This document shows, piece after piece, positions 15,032 to 23,084 of a stretch of DNA of 36,647 nucleotides (its first letter is position 1; each line of letters opens with the position of its first letter). The position numbers were made by a program, and so were the translations under genes. Below the pieces are notes generated by a model. The model was not told where the DNA came from, ran no database searches, and was given only the letters and a program-made list of their open reading frames with translations. The DNA is from Nonomuraea sp. PA05 (GTDB taxonomy: Bacteria; Actinomycetota; Actinomycetes; Streptosporangiales; Streptosporangiaceae), in contig NZ_VSEY01000078.1 of the NCBI RefSeq assembly GCF_008086045.1, positions 1-36,647 on the forward strand. Reading direction: 5' to 3'.

Positions 15032-18000
15032 TCAGCGGCGGCGCAGGAGGCTGTCGGCCGCGGCGGCCAGCGTTGCCGGCTCCAGCCGGGCGAGCACGTC
15101 GAGGGCTGTCGTCCACGCCTCGGTGCCGAGGACCGCGGCGGTCAGGCGGCGTGCGCGAGTGGGTTCGGCGTGCGCGGCGACCACCGCGAGCGCCCGGGCA
15201 CGGAGGGGCGCGTCCGGAATCGTCCGGGCAGCCGCCTCCGCCCGATCCCAGTCGCCGGCTACGGCCAGGACTCGTGCGTACGTGATGAGCAGTTCGGCCT
15301 GCCGGCTGGGATGGGAGAGCTCGCGGATGGCCGCTTCGGCCCGGCCCGCGAGATGGCGGGCCTGGGAGGGGTCCCTGCTCATGAGGTCGAGCAGCAACGT
15401 GACGCGGTCCTCGGGGCCGAGATGGTGGGCGAAGGAATCCGGAAGGTGAGGATCCGCCGCGGTGGCCTCGAACCTGGCCGGCTCGGTCCGGCCGACCTCG
15501 GTGTACTCGTACGGTTCGGCGTCGAGGAGGGGTGTGCCGGCTGGACGCGCGATACCGGCGAGGGCGTCCATCAGCCCAGACTGGAGGTCGGCCCGCTGGG
15601 ACGGGTGAGGGACGGCGTCGATGGCCGCTTCCGCGCGCGAAGTGAGCCGGGCGGTCAGAGCTTGTTCCCCGCCACTGGCCACCACTCCGACGAGCGCGGT
15701 CAGGGCTTGCGCGCGAAGGGCGGGCTCGATGATCCAGCGTGCCATCTGCTCGGCCCGCCAGGCCAGCTCGCGTGCCCACGAGAAGTCGCCCGCGGCGACC
15801 GCCGCGCGCACCATCTCGATCATCGCGTCGGCGCGCTGTTCACGCGAGGCGATGGAACGGACGGCGGCCACGCCGTAGGACACGACAGCCTGGGTCATCG
15901 GCCGGTCGCCGCGGGCGAGCACCAGGCTCAGGAGCTCTGTCAGCGCTCGTGCCTGCGCCCGCGGATCGGTGAACCAGCGGATGACCGCGAGCGCCCGATC
16001 GGCCTCGCCCCTGCCGACCAGCGCCTGCATGAGCGCGCCCAGCATCTCCGTCTGCTGCTGCGGAGCAGTCAGCGACCGTGCCAGGCTCTCCACCGCCCTG
16101 GCCAGCCGCCGCGTGGCGTGTTCGTCGCCGGCCGCCGCCTCGAGTAACGCGATGAGGGCGTGCCCGCGACGAGTGAGGTCGGCGGCGCGGCGGAGGTCGT
16201 TCATCGCCAGCGCGGCCCGGACCAGCGCGTGCTCGACGCGTTCCCGGGCATGCCAGTCCGTCACCACGATGGAACGCGCGAGTGACTCAGCCCGCTCGCC
16301 GAGCCGCCGGGCATGGTCACGCAGGCCCCGGCGGATCGCCGCCTCGGCGAGTTCGACGAGCAGCCGCGCCTGCTGTGCCTCGTCCGGGATCCGGCTGATC
16401 AGTGCCTCTCCCCGCGACAGCCGGTCTGTGTCCGCCTCACTCCGCGTCCCCAGGCCCGTGCCCACCTCATCCGTGGCGACGAGTTGCCGGATCAGAATCG
16501 CAATCTGCACTTCCGGATCGTGGATCGAGTCGAGCAGCAGTGTCGCGCGCTCGTGGTCACCGATGAATGACAGCGCGACCGCAAGCTCGATCCGCTCCTC
16601 ACTCTGCAGCCGGGTGCCTGGATCGGACATGGCCTTGTCGGCGATCTCTCCGACGAGGCCGGTGGAGCACCGCCCCGCCGCCGCGACCGCCAGCTCGGCC
16701 AGCTCTCTGGCCCGCCACTCCGCGCTGTCGGAGGTGCGCGCCGCCTTGAGGCGTTCCGCACGGGAGACTGTCACAGCCAGCTCCGTCGCTCGCCACTGCG
16801 CGCTGGGATCGGCTCCGGCCAGACACATGGCTTCGGCCGCCAGCTTGTCCAGGTACTCCAGATCCTCGCTCGGCGCGGCGCGAAGCACCGCGACCAGCCC
16901 TCGTACCCGCAGGTGAAGGGAGGAGGCTGTCATGGCGAACGCCTTGGCCGCGCCGATGTCGCCGGCGGATGCCAGGGCCGCCGCGAGCCGTACCCGTTCC
17001 TCGGGGCCTCCGTCGTGCAGCGCGGTCACCGCCTGCTCGGCGATGAGTGGCAACTCGTCCCGCTCGCCACCGTGCGCCACCAGGTCGATCAGCGCTCGCG
17101 CCAACCAGACCGGATCGGCGAGTGATCGGGCCAGCTCCTCCGCCCTGCGCAGCTCTCCACTCGCGGCGATGGCCCTTACCAGCGACGTCATGGCCTGGGC
17201 TCGCCGGTTGGGACTGTCGATGGTGCGGATGAGGCGTTCCGCGCGGTCGAAGTCGCCGGTCGCGGCTATCACTGAGACCAGTTCGACCAGGGTCTGTGCC
17301 TGACGGTAGGGGTCCTCGATGGTGCGGATGAGGCGTTCCGCGCGGTCGAAGTCGCCGGCCGCGGTGATCGCCTCCACGAGCTCGACCAGGGCCTGCGCCT
17401 GACGGTAGGGGTCGGTGACCAGGTGGGTCGCGGCCTCGCCCTGCTCTGCCAGCCAGGAGGTGTCCTCCGCACCGGCGGCGGCCCGCAGCAGCAGGCTGAA
17501 GGCCTCTGCTTGGCGCGCGGGCTCCACCATGGAACGGGCCAGTGCCTCGGCCCGCCCGAGGTCGCCGAGCCGCGCCCACAAAGCGGGCAACCCAAGCGGA
17601 AGGTGGGCGTTACGGGAGGCCAGCCGCTCGCGCGCGACGGCCAGCTTGAGCAGCGCGGCCAGGTCTGGCTCGGAGGCGTCGCTCAACGCGTGCTGGACAG
17701 TGATGATCTCGGACAGCGCGGCGGCGTCACCGCCGGTGACGTCCAGCATGCGGTCGTGGCGTACCTGGTCAAGCGCGCAGGTGAGCATTCTGCCGTGGTC
17801 GCCGACGGTCTGCAGCAGCAGGAAGTAGCCGCGGAGCAGGTACTCGGGGGTTTCGGCAGGCCAGCCGCGCGTCCGGTATCCGTCGGACCAGCGGTGCAGA
17901 CGCTCGCGGTAGTCGGCCAGCCCGGCGGTGCCGAGCCACTCCACGGCCGTGCTCTGCAGCTCCTCGTGTGCCAGCACGTACACCTCCGGACCTGAGCCGG

Positions 18001-18937
18001 GCCGCCAGCGGTTGGCACGACGGGTGAAGGTGCGGCCGGACACCGCGCGCATGTGCTGCTCCGCCTGCCATACGCTCCAGCCGGTGAGTTCGGCGAGGTC
18101 TTGGGTGCTGAGGCCGCCGCCGGCGGCGGCGACCAGCCCGAGTAGGTCCTGCTCTTCCGGCCGGCCGTGCAGAAGGCGCTTCAGCTCGCGTTCGGCGTCC
18201 GCCCTGATCACTTGGGCGTGTGGTGAAACCTCCAACCAGCGCACGATGGCGTGCTCGCGCAGCGGATGGCCGTCCGGTACGTCGGGCGGGACGGGCGGGT
18301 TGGGCCGGCCGGTGACCACGACCCGGATGTTCGCAGCGGGCCGGACGGGCAGGAGCGCGGCGATGCTGTACGCGTCAGGGCCGGTCGTCACCCCCTGGTC
18401 TTCGTCCAGGCCGTCCACGATGAGCACCAGCCGCTGACCCTGCCGCGCGCAGGCCTCGGCTGCGGTGTCCAGCATCTCCAGCAGATGCGCCTCCTTGGTG
18501 GCCTCGGTGAGGAATGCGGGCAGGGGCTCGCAGGCGGCGGTGGCGAGCTGTTCGAGTACGACGTCCACGAACGCCATGCGATCGTTGTGTCCGGCGAAAC
18601 GGGCGGTGATGAAGAAGGAGATGACCCTAATGGTTTCCGGTGCATTCAGTACGAACCAGGACGTCAATGCTGACTTGCCCGCCCACGCCGGAGCCTGCCA
18701 CCACAGGTAAGGGTGCCCGCTGTCGGCTTGGCAGAATTCCGCCAGCACGGCGAGTTCCTCATCGCGGCCCAGGAGTATCTCCGGGGCTATGCGCCGCACC
18801 TGTTGCCGGTAGGCGGATCGAGCCACAGGCGAGGAACCCAGGCTGATGCCGCCGTGCACCGTTCCCGTGACGGCTACGGCGCCGGGGCCCGCCGTGGCCG
18901 CGCCGGTACGTTTGGTCGTGCTGTTGAGGCGGTCCAT
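15032..18937 (-). CDS. STAND/NACHT-type NTPase with long helical-repeat domain
   Basis: A 1301-residue signalling NTPase. Residues 10-33 form a Gly/Ala/Val-rich motif (TGAATAGPGAVAVTGTVHGG). Residues about 52-260 form the NTPase: RDEELAVLAEF leads to Walker A APAWAGKS (82-89, first Gly replaced by Ala), Walker B VLIVDGLDED (171-180) and a sensor-like VVVTGRP (207-212). A winged-helix region follows (about 265-335, LSTQDLAELTGWSVWQAEQHM). From about residue 440 to the end come roughly 33-residue helical hairpins (type RAERLIRTIEDPYRQAQ), a TPR-like superhelix likely to sense a ligand. No catalytic effector domain is visible, so output should come from a partner. It lies 37 bp downstream of a membrane protein carrying the same N-terminal-type motif. 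Known STAND proteins oligomerise on ligand binding; the ligand here is unknown. Confidence 0.85.
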   Translation of the reverse strand: MDRLNSTTKRTGAATAGPGAVAVTGTVHGGISLGSSPVARSAYRQQVRRIAPEILLGRDEELAVLAEFCQADSGHPYLWWQAPAWAGKSALTSWFVLNAPETIRVISFFITARFAGHNDRMAFVDVVLEQLATAACEPLPAFLTEATKEAHLLEMLDTAAEACARQGQRLVLIVDGLDEDQGVTTGPDAYSIAALLPVRPAANIRVVVTGRPNPPVPPDVPDGHPLREHAIVRWLEVSPHAQVIRADAERELKRLLHGRPEEQDLLGLVAAAGGGLSTQDLAELTGWSVWQAEQHMRAVSGRTFTRRANRWRPGSGPEVYVLAHEELQSTAVEWLGTAGLADYRERLHRWSDGYRTRGWPAETPEYLLRGYFLLLQTVGDHGRMLTCALDQVRHDRMLDVTGGDAAALSEIITVQHALSDASEPDLAALLKLAVARERLASRNAHLPLGLPALWARLGDLGRAEALARSMVEPARQAEAFSLLLRAAAGAEDTSWLAEQGEAATHLVTDPYRQAQALVELVEAITAAGDFDRAERLIRTIEDPYRQAQTLVELVSVIAATGDFDRAERLIRTIDSPNRRAQAMTSLVRAIAASGELRRAEELARSLADPVWLARALIDLVAHGGERDELPLIAEQAVTALHDGGPEERVRLAAALASAGDIGAAKAFAMTASSLHLRVRGLVAVLRAAPSEDLEYLDKLAAEAMCLAGADPSAQWRATELAVTVSRAERLKAARTSDSAEWRARELAELAVAAAGRCSTGLVGEIADKAMSDPGTRLQSEERIELAVALSFIGDHERATLLLDSIHDPEVQIAILIRQLVATDEVGTGLGTRSEADTDRLSRGEALISRIPDEAQQARLLVELAEAAIRRGLRDHARRLGERAESLARSIVVTDWHARERVEHALVRAALAMNDLRRAADLTRRGHALIALLEAAAGDEHATRRLARAVESLARSLTAPQQQTEMLGALMQALVGRGEADRALAVIRWFTDPRAQARALTELLSLVLARGDRPMTQAVVSYGVAAVRSIASREQRADAMIEMVRAAVAAGDFSWARELAWRAEQMARWIIEPALRAQALTALVGVVASGGEQALTARLTSRAEAAIDAVPHPSQRADLQSGLMDALAGIARPAGTPLLDAEPYEYTEVGRTEPARFEATAADPHLPDSFAHHLGPEDRVTLLLDLMSRDPSQARHLAGRAEAAIRELSHPSRQAELLITYARVLAVAGDWDRAEAAARTIPDAPLRARALAVVAAHAEPTRARRLTAAVLGTEAWTTALDVLARLEPATLAAAADSLLRRR
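17217..17414 (-). repeat. Two near-identical 99-bp tandem repeats inside the STAND gene
   Basis: The block beginning TCGATGGTGCGGATGAGG occurs at 17217 and 17316, exactly 99 bp (33 codons) apart, and TGACGGTAGGGGTC recurs at 17301 and 17400 with the same period. Each unit encodes one helical hairpin with DFDRAERLIRTI and YRQAQ. Other repeats in the protein are far more diverged, so this pair is a recent in-frame duplication. Confidence 0.85.
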
Positions 18938-18972
18938 GTCGACACCACGCGCGCCCGAACCAGCGGTCGGCC

Positions 18973-18990
18973 GGTCAGCTCAAGCTGACC
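18973..18990 (-). promoter_or_regulatory. Hairpin between the membrane partner and STAND genes
   Basis: GGTCAGCT and AGCTGACC form a perfect 8-bp inverted repeat with a 2-nt centre (7-bp stem, 4-nt loop if relaxed). It overlaps the stop codon of the membrane protein gene and lies about 36 bp before the STAND start. It could attenuate transcription or slow mRNA decay and so set the ratio of the two proteins. Inferred from position only. Confidence 0.4.
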
Positions 18991-19319
18991 CCGCTGGTCG
19001 CCTTTCCGCCGGATGCCTCGGCATCTCCGGTTGTGTGGACCTCCGAGGCGCTGGCAGCGGCGGAGGCAGGGCCGGAGAATCCCGAAACGGCGACTCCGCC
19101 GTTGCGGGCCACCGCTTTTCCGGTGCCGGAAACGCGTACTGCGTTTCCCGCACCTGGCAGGGCGGCCCAAACGGCTACGCCGACCGCCGCAATTCCCGCC
19201 AGGGCGGAGATCGCCGTGGCGATCTTGTCGACGTCTTCCCAAGTGAGCAAGGCGAACGTGGTCGCGCATGAGGCCACGGTCAGACTCGTCGCCAATAACA
19301 CCATCTTTCGCGTTATCAC
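18975..19319 (-). CDS. Two-helix membrane protein with STAND-shared Gly/Ala motif
   Basis: 114 codons from GTG 19319 (GGAAG nine bases upstream) or 109 from ATG 19304. Two hydrophobic helices (residues about 6-26 and 36-55, counted from GTG) flank the short loop WEDVDKIAT. The tail is low-complexity: SGTGKAVARNGGVAVSGFSG and then, at the very end, TTGDAEASGGKATSGVSLS. Both copies fit TGxAxA..GGxAxSG, and the STAND protein encoded 37 bp downstream has TGAATAGPGAVAVTG at its N-terminus. A small membrane protein with this tail next to an NLR-like NTPase suggests a sensor or membrane-acting effector recruited through the motif. A TTGACA hexamer at 19392-19397 (minus strand) may be its -35 box, but no convincing -10 follows. 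Function is not established. Confidence 0.7.
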   Translation of the reverse strand: MITRKMVLLATSLTVASCATTFALLTWEDVDKIATAISALAGIAAVGVAVWAALPGAGNAVRVSGTGKAVARNGGVAVSGFSGPASAAASASEVHTTGDAEASGGKATSGVSLS

Positions 19320-19546
19320 CTTCCTATTCTTCCGTAGCGGATCGGAGGAAGCTTCATGTTTGCCGAAACGCCACCCATTCGGCTCGAACGGTGTCAAGGG
19401 GCGTAGGCGTCCGAATGGTAGTGATATGCGCAGACAGTGCCTCGCAAGACGATCGTCGGCTTCGAACGGACCGGATGCCCAGAATTTCGGACACCGCGGT
19501 CGAAGGACGGGGGCGTCAGGCGGGCCGGTCCGTGAGAGTCGGGGGC

Positions 19547-20110
19547 ATGACAGAAGTTTCCTCCTCACCGCCCAGCGCGCTGACCTTCCTGGCCCACCGC
19601 TGGCCCACCTTCGCCGGCCTGGCCGCGATGGCGCTGGCCGTCATGGACGACCAGGACGGCCGCAACCAGGCCCTCGTGGTCTTCCTGGCCGCCCTCATCT
19701 ACCTCGGCACCGCGCTGGTCGGCAGGCCGGAAGTCGTGTGGATCCTGTTCGGCGCCGCCGTGGCGGGGGTGACGGTGGTGCGGGTGCTGGACGGCGAGTT
19801 GTGGACGGTGCTGGTCGCCGCCGGGGTGTCCGTGATCGTGCTCAGCCTGGTGAGCGGCCTGCCGCGGGGGCCCAGGCTGGCCGCCGTGCAGATCCCGCTG
19901 ATGCTGGTGTTCGGGGCGGCGGCGGTCGTCGCGTTGAGCCTGGATCCGGTGCTGGGCGCGTGGCTGGTGGCGGTGGCGCTGATCGGGCATGCGGTGCAGG
20001 ACGTGATCGTCTGGCGGAGCGGGAAGGTGGTGGCGCGGTCGCTGGCCGAGTTCTGCGCCGTGCTCGACTTCACCCTCGGCATCGCGATCGTCATTCTGCA
20101 GTTCGTGTGA
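19547..20110 (+). CDS. Integral membrane protein, about six helices, unknown function
   Basis: A 187-residue hydrophobic protein with about five or six membrane helices (for example ALVVFLAALIYLGTALV, VVWILFGAAVAGVTVV, LVAAGVSVIVLSLVSGL, IPLMLVFGAAAVVALSL, AWLVAVALIGHAVQDVI, CAVLDFTLGIAIVILQF). The ATG at 19547 is the natural start before THR-type polar residues and the first helix; only a weak GGGGG lies upstream. The pattern near the end (GHAVQDVIVWRSGKVVARSLAEFCAVLDF) recalls small DoxX-like or DUF membrane proteins, but I do not recognise the family. It stands alone between the STAND promoter region and a LacI gene. The 227 bp upstream (19320-19546) are relatively A/T-rich and hold no coding frame I can support. 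Confidence 0.72.
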   Translation: MTEVSSSPPSALTFLAHRWPTFAGLAAMALAVMDDQDGRNQALVVFLAALIYLGTALVGRPEVVWILFGAAVAGVTVVRVLDGELWTVLVAAGVSVIVLSLVSGLPRGPRLAAVQIPLMLVFGAAAVVALSLDPVLGAWLVAVALIGHAVQDVIVWRSGKVVARSLAEFCAVLDFTLGIAIVILQFV

Positions 20111-20163
20111 CGAGGCAGCGCCGACACTACGATGAGGGCCGTGGCGCCGATCCGACGTGAGCC

Positions 20164-21174
20164 GTGACGACGATGGCCGTGAGCATGCACGACGTGGCTC
20201 GCGCGGCAGGTGTCTCGCAGCGGACGGTTTCCAACGTCGTCAACGACTACGCCTACGTCCGCCCGGAGACCCGGCAGCGCGTGCTCGACGCGATGGCGGA
20301 GCTCGGTTACGTGCCCAACGCCGCCGCCAGGAGCCTGCGCGCCGGGCGTACGGGGCTGATCGCGCTCGTCGTCCCCGACTTCAGGGCGCGCGTCTTCGCC
20401 GACTTGGCAGGTCCGGTGGTGCGGGAGGCGGAGGCGCTCGGTTACACGGTGCTGATCGAGCTGACGGAGTCGGAGCGGGAGCGCGAGATCGAGGTACTGA
20501 CGGGCAGCCGCAACCAGCTCACCGACGGCGCCATCATGATGGCCCTGTCGCTGCGGCCGGAGGACGGGGAGCGGCGCCGGGCCGGTTATCCGATCGTGCT
20601 GGTGGGCGACGAGGTGCTGACGGGCGACGTGCGGCACGTCGCGATCCCGAACCGGGAGGCGTCCAAGGCGGTGGTGCGCCATCTGGCGGGCCTGGGCAGG
20701 AGGCGGCTGATGTTGCTCGGGTACGCCCCGGCTGAGCATCAGACGGGGCGGATGCGGTTGCGCGGGTTCCTCGAAGGGCTGGCGGAGGCCGGGCTGACGG
20801 CGCAGGAGGAGCTGCTGGTCGAGGCGGGGTGGACCAGGGCGGAGGGGCAGCGGGCGATCGAGGAGCACCTGGACGCGCGGCGGCCGATGCCCGACGCGAT
20901 CTTCGCGATGAACGACTCGCTGGCCCTCGGCGCGCTGCGGGCGTTGCAGGCCAGGGGGGTGCGGGTGCCGGAGGAGGTGGCGCTGGTCGGGTTCGACGAC
21001 GTCGAGGAGGCCAGGTACTCGACGCCGTCGCTGACCACGGTCTCGCCGGACGTCGAGGCGCTGGCCAGGAACGCCGTCGCGATGTTGCACGAGCAGATCA
21101 GCGGCAGGCCGGGCGGGCGCGGGCCGCACGTCGTGGTGGACTTCGAGCTGAAGGTGCGGGAGTCCAGCCGATGA
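20164..21174 (+). CDS. LacI-family transcriptional regulator (of the GH2 gene)
   Basis: A 336-residue repressor. The N-terminal helix-turn-helix reads MHDVARAAGVSQRTVSNVVND, followed by the hinge LGYVPNAAARSLRAGRTG and a periplasmic-binding-like sugar domain ending FDDVEEARYSTPSLTTVSPD. It should bind a sugar and release DNA. The start is the GTG at 20164 by open-frame extent; ATG 20173 or ATG 20185, the latter directly before HDVARAAG, are possible and no strong ribosome-binding site decides. TACGAT at 20129-20134 could be a -10 box. The gene ends 14 bp before a perfect 16-bp palindrome that precedes a GH2 glycosidase gene, so local control of that enzyme is likely. Confidence 0.9.
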   Translation: MTTMAVSMHDVARAAGVSQRTVSNVVNDYAYVRPETRQRVLDAMAELGYVPNAAARSLRAGRTGLIALVVPDFRARVFADLAGPVVREAEALGYTVLIELTESEREREIEVLTGSRNQLTDGAIMMALSLRPEDGERRRAGYPIVLVGDEVLTGDVRHVAIPNREASKAVVRHLAGLGRRRLMLLGYAPAEHQTGRMRLRGFLEGLAEAGLTAQEELLVEAGWTRAEGQRAIEEHLDARRPMPDAIFAMNDSLALGALRALQARGVRVPEEVALVGFDDVEEARYSTPSLTTVSPDVEALARNAVAMLHEQISGRPGGRGPHVVVDFELKVRESSR

Positions 21175-21188
21175 GGGGTGTGGCACAC

Positions 21189-21204
21189 TTTGCTACGTAG
21201 CAAA
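21189..21204. promoter_or_regulatory. LacI-type operator before the GH2 gene
   Basis: TTTGCTACGTAGCAAA is a perfect 16-bp palindrome with the central CG typical of LacI-family operators. It lies 14 bp after the LacI stop and 22 bp before the GH2 ATG. The adjacent LacI protein is the obvious candidate to bind it. Confidence 0.75.
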
Positions 21205-21226
21205 AATCAGCCGCGAAGGGTGTCAG

Positions 21227-23020
21227 ATGGCTCACGACGTCCCACGACCGGAATATCCCCGCCCCCAGATGGTCCGCGCGGACTGGCTGAACCTCAACGG
21301 GCCTTGGCAGTTCGAGATCGACGCCGCCGACTCCGGCCTGGACCGTGGCCTGCGCGAACGCGAGCTCGCCACGATGATCACCGTGCCCTTCGCGCCGGAG
21401 TCCGAGCTGTCGGGGCTCGGGCACACCGACTTCATGGAGGCCGTCTGGTACCGCCGCACGGTGACGATCCCGGCCGGTTGGGCGGGCCGCCGGACGCTGC
21501 TGCACTTCGGCGCCGTCGACCACGACGCCACGGTGTGGGTGAACGGCGCGGAGGTGGCCCGCCACCGAGGCGGCTTCTCGCCGTTCACGGCTGATCTGTC
21601 CGACGTGGCGCGTCCCGGCGAGGACGCCACGATCGTCGTACGCGTACGCGACCCCCGCCGTGGACCCCAGGCCCGCGGCAAGCAGTCCACCAGGTACGGC
21701 AACTACGAGTGCCTCTACACCCGCACCACCGGCATCTGGCAGACGGTGTGGCTGGAGCCCGTCCCCGACACGCACTTGCGCCGCCCGCGCATCACGCCGG
21801 ACGTGGCGGCCTCCGCCTTCACCGTAGTCACCCCGCTGTCCGCCAACCGCCCCGGCACCTCCGTCCGCGTGACGGTCTCCGACCCGGACGGGGTGGTCGC
21901 CGCCGCGACCGTCCGCGCCGACGTGGACCTCGCCCCCACGCTGCGCCTCCAGCTCCCCGACGACCGGGTTCGCCTGTGGGAGCCGGGCGGGGGCTTCCTC
22001 TACGACGTCAGGATCGAGCTGCTCGACGCCGGCGGCGCCGTCACGGACGCCGTTGACAGCTACGCCGGGCTGCGCTCCATCGCCATCGACGGCAAGCGCG
22101 TCCTCATCAACGGCCGTCCCGTCTTCCAGCGGCTCGTGCTCGACCAGGGCTACTACCCGGACGGCCTGATGACCGCGCCGTCCGACGCCGCCCTGCTGCG
22201 CGACATCGAGCTGTCGGTCGCCGCGGGCTTCAACGGCGCGCGCCTGCACCAGAAGGTGTTCGAGGAGCGGTTCCTCTACCACGCCGACCGGCTCGGCTAC
22301 CTGGTGTGGGGCGAGTTCGGCGACTGGGGCGCGTTCGACGGGCGCGAGCAGCACCCGACCGCGTCCTTCGTCACGCAGTGGCTGGAGGTGCTGGAACGCG
22401 ACTACTCGCACCCGTCGATCGTCGGCTGGTGCCCGCTGAACGAGACCTTGCAGGTGATCGACGACCAGGTCACCCAGCTCGACGACGTCACCCGCGGCCT
22501 GTTCCTGGCCACGAAGCTGGCCGACCCCACCAGGCCCGTCCTCGACGCCTCCGGCTACAGCCACCGGGTGCCCGAGACCGACGTCTACGACTCGCACAAC
22601 TACGAGCAGGAGCCCGCGGCGTTCGCCGGGCAGTTGAGCGGGCTCGGCAAGGATCGGCCCTTCGTCAACGCCGCCGGTGACCGGCCCGTCTCCGTCCCGT
22701 ACCGTGGCCAGCCGTACTTCGTCAGCGAGTACGGCGGCATCTGGTGGAACCCGGAGCTGGCGGGCACCGAGCAGGACGCGGCGCGGGTCGGCTCCTGGGG
22801 GTACGGGCAGCGGGTGCGGGACGAGGAGGAGTTCCACGCCCGGTTCGCCGGGCTGACCGGGGCGTTGCTGGACGATCCGGACATGTTTGGGTACTGCTAC
22901 ACGCAGCTCACCGACGTCTTCCAGGAGGAGAACGGCATCTACCGCTTCGACCGCACGAGCAAGCTCGACGTCGGACGCGTCCGCGCCGTCCAGACCCGCC
23001 AAGCGGCCTCCGAGCGCTGA
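21227..23020 (+). CDS. Glycoside hydrolase family 2 (beta-glycosidase)
   Basis: A 597-residue retaining beta-glycosidase with three GH2 parts: a sugar-binding jelly roll (about 15-170; LNGPWQFEID, VWYRRTVTIP and the VDHDATVWVNG signature), an immunoglobulin-like sandwich (about 175-275) and a TIM barrel. The acid/base is Glu406 in CPLNE and the nucleophile is Glu501 in FVSEYGG. No signal peptide is present, so it should act on an imported oligosaccharide. It is shorter than classical LacZ and closer to beta-glucuronidase or small beta-galactosidase/mannosidase relatives; the sugar specificity is not clear. It is probably repressed by the LacI protein just upstream through the operator at 21189-21204. 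No transporter is adjacent. Confidence 0.9.
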   Translation: MAHDVPRPEYPRPQMVRADWLNLNGPWQFEIDAADSGLDRGLRERELATMITVPFAPESELSGLGHTDFMEAVWYRRTVTIPAGWAGRRTLLHFGAVDHDATVWVNGAEVARHRGGFSPFTADLSDVARPGEDATIVVRVRDPRRGPQARGKQSTRYGNYECLYTRTTGIWQTVWLEPVPDTHLRRPRITPDVAASAFTVVTPLSANRPGTSVRVTVSDPDGVVAAATVRADVDLAPTLRLQLPDDRVRLWEPGGGFLYDVRIELLDAGGAVTDAVDSYAGLRSIAIDGKRVLINGRPVFQRLVLDQGYYPDGLMTAPSDAALLRDIELSVAAGFNGARLHQKVFEERFLYHADRLGYLVWGEFGDWGAFDGREQHPTASFVTQWLEVLERDYSHPSIVGWCPLNETLQVIDDQVTQLDDVTRGLFLATKLADPTRPVLDASGYSHRVPETDVYDSHNYEQEPAAFAGQLSGLGKDRPFVNAAGDRPVSVPYRGQPYFVSEYGGIWWNPELAGTEQDAARVGSWGYGQRVRDEEEFHARFAGLTGALLDDPDMFGYCYTQLTDVFQEENGIYRFDRTSKLDVGRVRAVQTRQAASER

Positions 23021-23072
23021 CCCGCCTCCGAGCGCCGGCCCGCGCCGTGAGTGTCGGCCCGCGCCGTGAGTG
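23006..23072. repeat. Short tandem repeats at the GH2 3' end
   Basis: GCCTCCGAGCGC occurs at 23006-23017 and 23024-23035 (18-bp period), overlapping the GH2 stop codon. CGGCCCGCGCCGTGAGTG then occurs at 23036-23053 and 23055-23072 (19-bp period), reaching almost to the stop of the convergent gene. Confidence 0.75.
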
Positions 23073-23084
23073 CCGGCGCACGAC

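Noticed and set aside
14451..15779. An open frame on the minus strand running from the STAND gene end into the relic region
   Set aside because: It is in a different frame from the STAND gene and its product is Arg/Pro-rich without motifs; the STAND stop at 15032 is well placed.
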